A stretch of 64,000 nt of DNA from Riptortus pedestris. Its lineage: Eukaryota > Arthropoda > Insecta > Hemiptera > Alydidae. Below, piece after piece: positions 45,156 through 55,191 of this stretch (within the stretch, counting starts at the first letter, position 1; every line of letters starts with the position of its first letter). The notes under the pieces were generated by a model. That model was given only the letters and a program-made list of their open reading frames with translations, did not search any database and was not told the DNA's origin. A program made the translations under genes and the position numbers. The stretch spans positions 15,913,501 through 15,977,500 of the forward strand of contig CM032230.1 in assembly GCA_019009955.1 (NCBI GenBank), read 5' to 3'.

Positions 45156-46182
45156 TGTTTATATTGTAATAATCGAAAAAAAAAGAATAAAATTCAGGCT
45201 CCTATACTTTAAACATGGAGACCACTATTAATATTATATTCAATAGTACCTAATTTTGAAAAGGAAACCTGGTCTCAAGGTGACACAACCGTCATCTGAT
45301 TATGCAAAGTTTAAAAGCATGAGGTTAAACTACATAAAAGAAATATACATAGAGAAAATTATACAGTACTCACTATAAGTGTAAATTATACACTTTATAA
45401 TTAAAGTTTTATAGAACTCTCTACAGACAGGATTTTATATGGCTGCATTAAGGTTCATAATACTCTAAAATGAGGTATAATAATAGACACTTGAGTTTTA
45501 GAAGTCACTTCATGACTGCATATTAGATAAATGATTTGATTTTGTACTAGATGAGGCAGATAGAGTATAAATACAATGGTTCTCAAAGTTCTTGTAGCCA
45601 ACAAAGTTGAAATGGAAGGATAGAAGCCTATAGCGGAAAGAGGGAGATATGCACAGAAGAAAACTTAAAGCATGTAAGAGAGATAGCCTGGCAGATAATT
45701 TACACATATAATACTATTAAGTCTAAAACAATGCTATGATCATATGAGGCCAACATGATCCAAGACAGCGACACAGTTATATTAAACAAAACAAATATAA
45801 GTATATGATGCAAAAATAGATTTAACTAATAATTTAAAGCTCAGGACTATAGACGGACTGAGGATTTGTATTGGACTAAATCTGTATAGAATTGCGGTAA
45901 GGATAGTAAACTAATAGAAGCAAATGCTTCTGTTCCTTATTTTTTATAACCTTCTCCTGTTCATATTGTAATAATCAAATAAATTAATACAATAGAGGCT
46001 CCAATACTCTAAAAATGTTGGCAACTATTAATATTATGTTCAATAGTACCTATCTTTGAAAAGGGGGCTGGCCTCAAGGTGACACACCCAACTCATCTGA
46101 TTTTGCAAAGTTTAAAAGCATGGGGTTAATATTCATAAAAGAAATATATAGAAGGAAAATTCTATAGTACTCACTGTAAATG
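45156..46182 (+). mobile_element. Miniature copia derivative with direct repeats, copy d
   Basis: Two direct repeats of about 225 bp (45156-45381 and 45958-46182) share TATTGTAATAATC, ACTATTAATATTAT, CAATAGTACCTA, CAAGGTGACACA and GTACTCACT. They flank about 575 bp. The internal part includes GATGAGGCAGATAGAG, a segment that may be a gag relic, and GCGACACAGTTATATTAAAC, which matches the end of the copia pol. The layout is that of a terminal-repeat retrotransposon in miniature. A tRNA primer site after the first repeat and a purine tract before the second are not evident, and no target duplication is seen, so the LTR reading is provisional. Confidence 0.55.
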
Positions 46183-46740
46183 AGGCACTAGAGGGTAGAA
46201 TCCTACACAATATTCCATGTAGATCTGTTCCAAGGGAAGATTAAGCAGGTAGAAGAAGCAAGATGGAGGCAGCATGGTGGAGCAGAGGAGAAGGGGACAG
46301 GAGCTTGCTCCTCCTTCAGCTTACATAATCCAATGCCTTTATGATAACAAACATTGGCAACTGCCAACACAAATTTATAAATGACAAAAGAGAAATATAA
46401 ATAAAAGTATATAAATTAGTATAACGTAATCAACATCTAATAACTAACTAGACATTTTTTTTTGTTTTTCCCTCACGAACATATATGTTGATACAGTTGT
46501 AGGCTGCTCTAATATCTACTCTTCTAATATCTATCTACTAGCAGATTTCAATAAACTACCTAATGAGATTATAGTCATGATATGATTTTAATAAATGTGT
46601 TTCTTCAAATCCCCCCCCCCCACCCTCACAACCACACAACTAAATTGAGGCCCATAATGATAATTTAATATACTCTTCTATGAAGAATGAGACTTTATCA
46701 ACTTTAGATCGATTGAGATGTAGCCCTTAATACACTAAAA
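46183..46740 (+). repeat. Repeat Y flank, copy d
   Basis: Same 450 bp flank as at 27217-27640 and 34433-34860, including the AGCAAGATGGAGGCAGCATG segment, a T-rich tract, and a C-run (46610-46622) before CCCTCACA. The antisense frame of the other copies is broken here. Confidence 0.75.
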
Positions 46741-46935
46741 TGATGTAATAATGCATTGGGGTAACACAAAAAATCAAATTTTAATATTTAAATTGCAGAA
46801 AAATGCAATAACATTTATAATTAACAGAAAATCGAGACTCCTGATGGCCACTCCTTATGGGATCAAAATTTTAGAAGAGAAAATGAAACATTATGCTAAT
46901 AGGAGATTATGGGCATCAATGTCAAATATAATAAC
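46741..46935 (+). pseudogene. LINE RT thumb fragment
   Basis: Reads MHWGNTKNQILIFKLQKNAI, TFIINRKSRLLMATPYGIK, ILEEKMKHYANRRLW, corresponding to the ..FWG....IFKLQKRAIR.I......C.PLF segment of CR1/Jockey-type RT. The frame is open and fuses directly to the gypsy integrase that follows, creating a chance chimera of two retroelements. Confidence 0.6.
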
Positions 46936-47690
46936 TTCTAAGCCGCTAGAAATGATAGTAATAGACTTTGTAGGACCATGCCTGTTATCTGAAAATTAAA
47001 ATAAATATTTATTGACTTGCCTAGATATATTTAGTAAATTTATCCGAATATACCCAATTCAAAAATGTAATAGTGCAACCATTATAAATTGTCTATTCAA
47101 CGATTAAATCTCAAAGTATGGTAGACCATCTAAAATATTAACGGATAATGGTACCCAATTTATTGTGGATAAATGGCACAAAACACTGGCCAAGTACAAG
47201 ATTACATGGATTCGACTATCAATCTGACACGCACAGGATAATCCAGTAGAAAGAGCATATCGAACCATTTCAAAATTTCTCCGAGTTCCAGTAAAAAACC
47301 GTCACAAGATGTGGGATAATCACATCAAAGAAGTGGAATCATGCATGAATGAGGTAATACATGAAACAACATATTTAACCCCATGTCAAGTTGTGTTAAG
47401 TAAAACACCTCAACGTAAATGGATCAAATGGTTAGATTTAGAGCATTCGGTTAGGCCTGATGAAGAAAAGAATTTTTATTTAACCCTTGCGACAGAATGA
47501 ACATGCCAACAGTGTCAAAAGAATAAAGAAAGGTGGGACAGGAGTAGAACAATATCGGAATTACAACCTGGTACTAAGGTGTTAGTTAAATCCCTGAGGG
47601 TATTTAACACTAAAGAAAAAGTAAACGCAAAGTTTCTAGAAGTGTACGAGAAACTAAAATTGCTTATTATTAAAAAGTGTTAAAAAATAT
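46936..47690 (+). pseudogene. Ty3/gypsy integrase core, decayed
   Basis: Catalytic core readable as KPLEMIVIDFVGP (first Asp), a stop, KYLLTCLDIFSKFIRIYPIQ, then ILTDNGTQFIVDKWHK (second Asp), then AQDNPVERAYRTISKFLRV (Glu of the D,D(35)E triad, with a stop just before), then WDNHIKEVESCMNEVIHETT and LTPCQVVLSKTP. C-terminally it continues with KNKERWDRSRTISELQPGTK, VLVKSLRVF. Stops at about 46999, 47104, 47227 and 47498. No gypsy RT, protease or LTR is next to it, so it is an isolated fragment in a LINE/repeat Y context. Confidence 0.85.
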
Positions 47691-48236
47691 CTTCCAATGT
47701 ATACTCTTTTACTAATAAATATACTATAGTTTTTGATTAGTCAGTTAAGGTTATTCGGTACTCACTATAAACGTAAATTATACGCTTTATAATTAAAGTT
47801 TTATAGAACACACTACAGACAGGATGTTATAGGGCTGATTTCAGGTTCATAATCCTCTAAAATGAGGTATAATAACAGACACTTGTGTTTTAGAAGTCAG
47901 TTCATGATTACATATTAGATAAATGATTTGATTTTGTACTAGATGAGGCAGATAGAGTATAAATACAATGGTTCTCAAAGTTCTTGTAGCCAACAAAGTT
48001 GAAATGGAAGGATAGAAGCCTATAGCGGAAAAAGGGAGATATGCACAGAAGAAAAATTGCAGCATATGCGGGATAAAACAATGACGGATCTAAGGGATTT
48101 TAAAATTCAGAGGGGCTAGCAGATAATTCACATATATAACACTATTTAGGCTCAAACAATGCTATGATCAAATGGGGCCAACAAGAGAGATGATCCAAGA
48201 TCTACACAGTTATACTAAACAAAACATATATAGACT
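47691..48236 (+). repeat. LINE trace and repeat Y, copy e (truncated)
   Basis: 47691-47750 matches the RT segment at 35470-35530 (ATATCTTCCAAT, ACTAATAAATATACTA). From 47757 repeat Y follows as in copy d (GTACTCACTATAAACGTAAA, TTTTAGAAGTCAGTTCATGA) up to ATACTAAACAAAACATATATAG, where the I-type LINE begins. Confidence 0.7.
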
Positions 48237-48239
48237 TTA

Positions 48240-49467
48240 ATAAAGTAAACCCTTTTGCTATAGCGAAATGGATTAGCCAATATTCTGAAGACATTACTGT
48301 ATTCAAACAATGCCGAAGTGGAACTCTTTTACTCAAATGTCCCACAGCAAATTGTCTGAAACAATAAACCAAACTAATATGTTCTATGATCTGCAAATAG
48401 TTGTCTGCCCACACAAAACCAAAAATTCCACAAGAGGCATGTTTTATTGCTGTGAAATTAAGGAATTAAACAACGAAGAAATCCTTAATGAATTAAAGGA
48501 GCAAGGACTTATTGGCGTTTGAAGAATTAACTCAAGACATAATCCACAGTCTCATCTTTTTGACTGTAAATTTAATAAGAGCTGAATTACCTGAATATGA
48601 GAAAATTGGTTACCTATCAGTGAGTCAGGCAACCCAAGCCATCCCAAAGCCAAGGATCAGTCATAATGCCAGAGCCTTGGGCATGTTGCTGCCCAATGTG
48701 AAAATAAACCAGTTTGCGCTTTCTGGGCAAATCCTAGACACGGAAACAAATGTAGTTCTATGAAATATAACCTATGGAGCATAAAACCGGTGATAAAAAT
48801 TGCTCTATGGTCGTTAGAGAACAGAACATTGTAAAAAAACTGTGGTCCATGAAAAACTGTCATACAGAATGCGAGATCCAAAGTGTGCAAAAAGACATAT
48901 GCTGAAGCCGCAGCTCCCAAAATTAACAGTATAAATTTGGGAAAATCTTCCGTTTTAAACAGAGGCATGCCACTAATGGGGACTGAAAAAGGCAATGCCT
49001 CCCAGTATTTGTTACAAGAGCCACATGCCACTGTATCGAACCTTTTAAATATAATATTTTGCCTCAAAAAGAAAATTGCAGCTTTGGAAACAAGACTTTT
49101 CCAAGAAACAAAACAGTTCAATGAAAGTAGCAAATTACCTAGCCTCGAATATTCAAGTGGTAGAAAAGGAACATCAATGGCAACAGTAAGCCCTACACTT
49201 CGTCAAGCGAGTACTGGAACCTCAATGCTGCACAAGACTGTGCCTCAAGAAATGAAGGTACCTTTGACCAATGAGAATACAACTCCTAAGAAATGCCTAC
49301 TAGATGCCAGCAAATCTGCTGATGTTATTCAAATGGTAAAGCCACCAAATTCTTCAAAAAAAAAAGAAAATTTAATGCTAGCTAATGAAACAAATGCTTT
49401 GTCAATAAGGGAAAAACCTAAAGCGTTAAAAAAAGTAACGGGTATTTCGCGTACAGTTATTTCATGA
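48240..49467 (+). pseudogene. I-type LINE ORF1 (gag-like, zinc knuckles)
   Basis: The first readable block is NKVNPFAIAKWISQYSEDIT, then CRSGTLLLKCPT, PHKTKNSTRGMFYCCEIKEL and NNEEILNELKEQGLIGV, the RRM-like N-half of insect I/Jockey ORF1 proteins. In a shifted frame come CQSLGHVAAQCENKPVCAFW and RHGNKC, the CCHC zinc-knuckle region (about 48655-48760), with the first Cys lost and one Cys replaced by Trp. The tail KTYAEAAAPKINS... (48883-49467) is open for 194 codons and low in complexity. The protein would coat element RNA. At least three frameshifts and stops (for example 48366, 48520) break it. Confidence 0.75.
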
Positions 49468-49577
49468 GAACTCTACTTATTAGTAATATTATTGATTTTA
49501 ACATTCTACAGTCGTCTGCAATTATAAATCTGAAACCTATACTTTTACTCTATGACTATTCCCCAGTGGAATATTAA

Positions 49578-49619
49578 CCCTTTCCTTAGTCACTATAGTG
49601 GGTTTGCACAAGGAAAGGG
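49578..49619 (+). mobile_element. 42 bp TTAA-flanked mini-element (piggyBac-like)
   Basis: Flanked by TTAA at 49574-49577 and 49620-49623. Ends are perfect 10 bp inverted repeats CCCTTTCCTT / AAGGAAAGGG. It contains the perfect 10 bp palindrome CACTATAGTG. TTAA duplication and CCC-type termini are the piggyBac signature. Removal of 42 bp plus one TTAA leaves AATATTAATGGT and restores the endonuclease frame. It is too short to encode anything. Confidence 0.7.
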
Positions 49620-50149
49620 TTAATGGTTTAGGCAGACATTCAGGTGAACTGAAACAACTCATTAAATAAATATCCCCAAATATTTTAGGAATACAGGAAA
49701 CTCATGGCACCCCTACTGTACAAATTCCTGTTCATGGTTTTACTGAGTTTAAAAAATATTGCACAACAGGCGGTAAAGCATCTGGTGGTGTATCAGTATT
49801 CATAAAGGATCACATTTATAGTGAATATGTACCAATTCGCACTGTTTTATAGGCAGTAGCGATTACAGTATACATTCCGTATAAAGTGACTCTATGTTCC
49901 ATTTACATCCGTCCCAGAGAAAATTTTGATAGTGAACTCTTTGAAGATCTCGTATCACAACTACCCCAACCCATGATATTACTCGGTGACTTTAATTATC
50001 GAAATTGTGCTTGGGGATCAGATATATGTGACACTCAGGGTTCGAAGTTATTAACAAGCGTGGAAAAATATGATTTAATACCATTAAATAAAAACACCCC
50101 TACCCATTTATGCCCCCATACAGGTACATGTTCAAATATTAATATCACA

Positions 50150-51085
50150 CTAGCTCAGATACCCGGCTTCGCTCGGGAATTCATTTGAGGCTGAATGGTG
50201 ATGGTATTTTTTTGGCAAGGCTTTACTTTGCACAATATTTTGACATTTACCCGTCCCAGTGTTTAGTTTAAATACCCGTCATTTCTGTGGATTTGTTAAT
50301 AATAAAATTATTTTTTTATGTAAGACTTCACTGTTCTCCATATTGTCATATTTCCCGTTTCCAGTGCATTATGCATAGATTTGAATTATTAAGCACAAAA
50401 TATTAACATACATTTGAATTAGTTTTTCCCGGTGAGGTACCTTGTAGTTCCAAAGAATTGATGAGCAAATTTCACTAAATAATAAAATAAACCACTTTGT
50501 TATGTGCATATTTGCCGAAACCCCAACAGGAGACGAAATATCACTATTTTTAATTTCAGGCCTCCCTTATAACTCCCACTCCTGTTCGTCTTAGAGAATA
50601 TTAATAGTATGGCTTATTATAAGGAAGACGTTAGTGCTAATTCACATACCGAGTTTGGTTTAGTTCGGTTGAGTCTTTTGTGCCAAATAAAATTGTTGAC
50701 TTCTGCTATCACTTTTTGGCGTCTAACGCCTTTATAATTAGGTATACGACAAAAGTGTATATGACAAATGTTACTCTAAATAACAAAGTAAACAACTTTT
50801 GTTATGTTCATATTTACCGAAAAACCAACAGGAAACGAAATATCACTATATTTAATTTCAGGCCTCTCTTATAACCCCCACTCCTGTTCGTCTCAGAGAA
50901 TATTAATATAGCCTAAATCGTTGGGTTAGTAGTAATATACATACCAAGTTTCATAAAAAGTTATGCGTGAAAAGGTAACAAACAGACACGAAAGAAACAA
51001 AACGCAGTTATGGTGTCTATGACATGTGAAACGAAAAGTTATCGTGAAATTTCGCGAAAAAAATCAATGTACTGCCAAAGGTTAC

Positions 51086-51118
<33 letters not shown>
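50150..51118 (-). mobile_element. Helitron copy 5, exact borders (969 bp)
   Basis: On the minus strand it begins TCTATATATATATATATA, followed by AAAATTGTAACCTTTGGCAG, and ends with the CCGAGCGAAGCCGGG hairpin, TATCTGAG, CTAG, inserted between A and T as Helitrons do. Both borders are confirmed by the host LINE: codon ACA ends at 50149 and codon TTT starts at 51119. No target duplication. No transposase coding. Confidence 0.92.
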
Positions 51119-51407
51119 TTTAGTTCCTCGTGGCTTTTCTTAAGATTAGGATGGGAAGTCTTCAATGAACCTTGTGGTAGCGACCATTTTCTGATTTTCA
51201 TTAATACCGTATTTAATGAAAACAAAATTCAATTTCTAAACACTCCTCAATTCAACACTAATAAAGTAGACTGGCCAAAATGTCAGAATTACATTATTGA
51301 CAACATAAATAAATGCACTATTAAGTCAATAGACAAATTTACAGAATTTACAAAACAAGCTGCGAACAATTCTATACCTAAAGCCGTTCCTGATATTCAG
51401 ATGTCCT

Positions 51408-52700
51408 AGAGCAATATAAAAGAGCAAAAGGGAAAGCTAATGCCATAATAAGGAAGAACAAAAAGCAATGCTGGATAGAATTCATTTCATCCATAAATAG
51501 ACATACTACATCCAAAGAAATTTAGCAACACATTAATAAAATTCAAAATAAAAAATATTGTCCCCCCATTTCTGGCTTAAAAATAGATGATAAAATTATT
51601 CAAAACCTTTTGGATATCAGTAACATTCTTGGGAAATATTATCAACCAACATTTGATGTAAATCCCAAAAATAAAAAATTCTTGCAATACAAAAATTATA
51701 AAGAGCAAATTCCGATTCAAATTCTCCATGGCACTTCTCACCCAGTGAATGAATTATTTAATATGTGTGAATTGGAATATGCTATTAAAAAGTGTAAACA
51801 ATCTGCACCTGGAAAAGATGGTATATGTTACAACATTCTTAAGAAACTCCCTAATGTAGTACTCATCCCCTATCTTCAACTTATTAACAATATTTTCCCA
51901 ATTGGTGAATATCCTGAAGTATGGAAAGAGTCTATAATTATACCTATATTGAAATCCAACCAAGACAAGTCTCTTCCATCCAGCTATAAAACGATTGCCT
52001 TGACCAGCTGCTTGTCAAAGCTATTCGAAAGAATGATTAACAAACGTCTAGTATGGTTTCTTGAAACAAACAAACTCCTTTCTAAATATCAATGTGGTTT
52101 TAGCTCTAATCATTCAACCTTAGATCACATAGTAAAATTAGAAAGTGACATACTAAATGCATTTATAAAAAAGAAACACGTACTAGCCAAATCATTTGAC
52201 ATTGAAAAAGCCTTTGACACAGTATGGAATAATATTGTCTCAGCTGGCTTACTGGAATATTCAGGGAAGAATACTTATGTTCATAAAGTCTTTTCTTAGC
52301 AATAGAACATTCAGAGTTAAACAAGGGGTATCTCTCTCAGACCAGTTCATACAAGCCAATGACATGCCACATGGTAGTGTTTTAAGTACCACACTTTTTA
52401 ATATTGTATTTAATAATGTCATAGAATATATACCACCTGAAGTGCATTACTGTCTGTTTGTTGATGATCTGATCGTCTACTCAATCTCAGCTCATTTTGA
52501 TGCTCTAATAGAACGAATAAAATACACCATAAATAATTTAGAAAAGTGGAGCGAGGAAAGCGGTCTACGGTTTTCCACCACTAAAACGAAAACTATTCTT
52601 TTTCACTAAAAAACGTTTGAAACCACCACCTTTATATCTTTATCTAAATAAAATACCTGAAACAGACACAATAAAATTCTTAGGTGTAACGTTCGATAAA
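51408..52700 (+). pseudogene. I-type LINE reverse transcriptase
   Basis: 51610-52299 is open for 229 codons with CKQSAPGKDGICYNILKKLP, WKESIIIPILKSNQ, YKTIALTSCLSKLFERMINK and SFDIEKAFDTVW (motif A, two Asp). A frameshift near 52250 leads to the 52196-52609 frame with SFLSNRTFRVK, DMPHGSVLSTTLFNIVFNNV (motif B, with H for the usual Q) and CLFVDDLIVY (motif C, catalytic VDD). Then WSEESGLRFSTTKTKTILF and, after a stop at 52607, KFLGVTFDKKVT. It would reverse-transcribe the element RNA at the nicked target. It is inactive through frameshifts. Confidence 0.88.
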
Positions 52701-53148
52701 AAGGTAACCTGAGTACCCCATATCCAAACTCTATCCCAAAAATGCAAATAACCGCTTAATATTCTGAGAGTTGTTGGAAAAACAAAATGGGGAGCAGATC
52801 GAAAAACTAAGATGATAGTATATCACTCAAATACGAGATCCAGTTTAGACTATGGAAGTATAGTCTTCTCGGGAGCCAAATCATCATACTTAAAAATTCT
52901 AGAGGTCATCCAAAACACAAGTCTAAGATTAGCAACAGGTGCCTTTCGAACCACTTCAAGCATAAGCTTGTGAGCAGAAACTGGAGAACTTCCATTATAT
53001 CATCAACATTCATGTAATATCATGAAATACAGTATATCAACACTTTCCAAACATGTCCTTACATTGAATTCATCATACAAAACCCGAACATGACCGACTA
53101 TATTGATAATCCAATTCGCATAAGCCCAATCACTTCAGACTGTTTCAA

Positions 53149-53893
53149 ATGCTACTTACTTACATTACATTACCAAACATTTATCCCATACAACACAAAA
53201 CAGCACCTTGGCTAATACATATACCAAAAACTAACTTTGCCCTTACAAAATTCAAGAAATCAAACCCATTTTCTTCCTTACACTATAAACACAAGCACCG
53301 GTACATAATTACAGAAATCAGGACAGGACTTTTCATATATACAGATGGCTCAAAATATGCAGAAAAATGCCATAGTGAGGAACCGAGTACTAACGTGTAG
53401 ACTAACAGACGTATTAAGCAACTTCACTGCAAAACTACAAGGCTTACTTCTTGGACTGCAACACCTTACTAATGTACAACAAGACAACGTTCATGTTTTT
53501 ACTGACTCCTACTTCTATACAACCAATACTTGATCTTTACACAACTCACCCACTCAGGAGACGGCTTCAGGAATTACTAACGAGCTTACGAACACAAATG
53601 AATAAAGTAATAACTACCCAGTGGATACCAGGACATGCAGACATCACGGAAAATATCTTGGCTGACAAACATGCAAAATTAGCGATAAATTGGGAAGTGG
53701 AATGGCATCAGACACACACAAAACTACGAGAAACAAAAGACACTATTCGTGAATGGTAGTCAAGTAATTGGGACACTAGAAGAGAAGTAGTACTTGCTCG
53801 TTGAGGCATGGCCATTCACGAATAACAAACGGACACCTCATGACTAGGACTGATCCACCTTTATGTACACTGTGTAATACACCACTAATTGTG
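53149..53893 (+). pseudogene. I-type LINE RNase H and truncated tail
   Basis: RNase H blocks: FIYTDGSKYAEKC (first Asp, about 53331), AKLQGLLLGLQHL (position of the catalytic Glu, here Lys, about 53430), HVFTDS (Asp, about 53490), TQWIPGHADITENILADKHA (last Asp, about 53617-53676), spread over three frames. Then RHGHSRITN and PPLCTLCNTPL at 53805-53890, the start of the Cys/His tail seen complete at 36482-36765. Homology stops at 53893 without UTR or tail. The presence of RNase H separates this LINE from the Jockey copy at 38792-41120. Confidence 0.8.
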
Positions 53894-54129
53894 TGTTTAT
53901 ATTTTAATAATCGAATAAAATTGAGGCTCCTATACTTTAAACATAGTGACCACTATTAATATTATATTCAATAGTACCTAACTGATTTTGCAAAGTTTAA
54001 AAGCATGAGGTTAAAATACGTAGAAAAAGTATACATAGGGAAAATTATACGGTACTCACTAAAAATGTAAATTATATGCTTTATAACTAAGTTTTATAGA
54101 ACTCTCTACAGGCAGGATTTTACATGACT

Positions 54130-54354
54130 GAAAAGGGTTCTGGTTGGCCGAGTGAGTTAAGGCGTTGGTCTTGATCTCCAATGGTAAACCTTGAGTGGCG
54201 GGTTCGATTCCCGCCCTGGGCAGTAGAAATTTATTTAATGACAGAGTCATTAAATAAGTTCCTTCTTTCCACTCTAGCTAGAAAAGGGTGGTAAACTGTA
54301 GATAACCCGTCCCAATTAGCCATAGTAGCATAAAGTGGGCATAAATAAAATAAA
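54130..54354 (+). mobile_element. tRNA-derived SINE, copy 3 (complete)
   Basis: Flanked by the 9 bp target duplication TACATGACT (54121-54129, 54355-54363). The head resembles a class II tRNA (Leu/Ser) with A box TGGCCGAGTGAGTTAAGGC (54145-54163) and perfect B box GGTTCGATTCC (54201-54211). The body has a perfect 12 bp hairpin TTATTTAATGAC/GTCATTAAATAA (54231-54257, 3 nt loop), then TAGAAAAGGGTGGTAAACTG, CGTCCCAATTAGCCATAG and an AATAAAATAAA tail. The intact head suggests it could still have been a Pol III promoter. Confidence 0.92.
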
Positions 54355-55100
54355 TACATGACTAAATTGAGGTTCATTCTAAAAAGAGGTATAATAATAG
54401 ACATATGTTTTTTGAAGCCAGTTCGTGATTGGATATTGGATAAATGATTTGATTTTGTACTATATGAGGCAGATGGAGTATAAATGCAATGGTCCTCAAA
54501 TTTCTTGTAGCAAACAAATTTGAAATGAAAGGTTAGAAGCTCACATGGCTGAAAGGGAGATTTACAGAAAAGAAAAATTGAAGCTTATACCGGAGATAAC
54601 AAGGACAGATATAAGAGATTTTAAAACTCAAAGGGGCTGACAGATAATTTAAATATATAATACTATTGAGGCTAAAACAATGCTATGGTCAAATAGTGCC
54701 AACAAGAGAGATGATCCAAGACTGCGTCACAGGTATATTAAAGAAAACAAATATAAATGTAAGATGCAAAAATAGATTTAACTAATAATTTAAAGCACAA
54801 GACTATAGATGGACTGAGGATTTGTATTGGGCTGAAACTGTATGGAATTGAGATAAGAATAATAAACTAATAGAAGCAAATGCTTTCTGTTTCCTAATTT
54901 GTTATAACATTCTCCTATTCATATTGTAATAATCAAATTAAATAATACAATAGAGACTCCAATATTCTAAAAATGGTGGTTACTATTAATATTATGTTCA
55001 ATAGTACCTAACATTGAAAAGGGGGCCTGGCCTCAAGGTGCCACACCCAAGTCATCTGATATTGCAAAATTTAAAAGCAGGGGGTTAATATTCATAAAAG

Positions 55101-55102
<2 letters not shown>

Positions 55103-55161
<59 letters not shown>
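55103..55161. repeat. (TA)n microsatellite
   Basis: About 29 TA units, inside the second direct repeat of miniature copia copy f. The same position holds only 4-6 units in other copies. Confidence 0.95.
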
Positions 55162-55164
<3 letters not shown>

Positions 55165-55191
55165 AAAATTCTATAGTACTCACTGTAAATG

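Larger units (their letters stand above)
49547..51407 (+). pseudogene. I-type LINE apurinic-like endonuclease, twice interrupted
   Basis: Starts with PQWNI at about 49564 and continues after the 42 bp insert with NGLGRHSGELKQLI, then NILGIQETHG (metal-binding Glu), GGVSVFIKDH, YIRPRENFDSELFEDLVSQ, ILLGDFNYRNCAWGSD (DFN/AWGS block) and TGTCSNINIT up to 50149. After the Helitron the same frame resumes at 51119 and reaches WEVFNEPCGSDHF, the conserved SDH end. Further defects are in-frame stops at 49666 (LIK-stop) and 49850 (VL-stop) and the stop at 51407. The domain nicks target DNA in LINE integration. The two insertions are described separately. Confidence 0.85.
48237..53893 (+). mobile_element. 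I-type LINE, nearly complete, with two nested insertions
   Basis: Contains ORF1, endonuclease, RT and RNase H in the order of I-clade non-LTR retrotransposons. ORF1 is cut at its N-terminus and the 3' end (Cys/His tail, UTR) is missing after 53893, where repeat Y resumes. A 42 bp TTAA-flanked insert (49578-49619) and a Helitron (50150-51118) lie inside the endonuclease region. The missing 3' end is unusual for a LINE insertion and implies a later deletion or rearrangement at the repeat Y border. Confidence 0.85.
53894..55191 (+). mobile_element. Miniature copia derivative with direct repeats, copy f
   Basis: First direct repeat 53894-54067 (lacks about 60 bp around the CAAGGTG block), second 54916-55191 (contains a (TA)n expansion at 55103-55161). 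The internal part 54068-54915 matches copy d, with GATTTGATTTTGTACTA, GTCACAGGTATATTAAAG and TTTGTATTGGGCTGAAACTG, and is enlarged by the SINE at 54130-54354. Same caution on LTR status as for copy d. Confidence 0.6.

Noticed and set aside
54145..54211. tRNA-Leu/Ser gene
   Set aside because: A and B boxes are good but the sequence lacks a proper acceptor stem. It is followed by a SINE body and tail and is flanked by a 9 bp target duplication. It is the head of a SINE.
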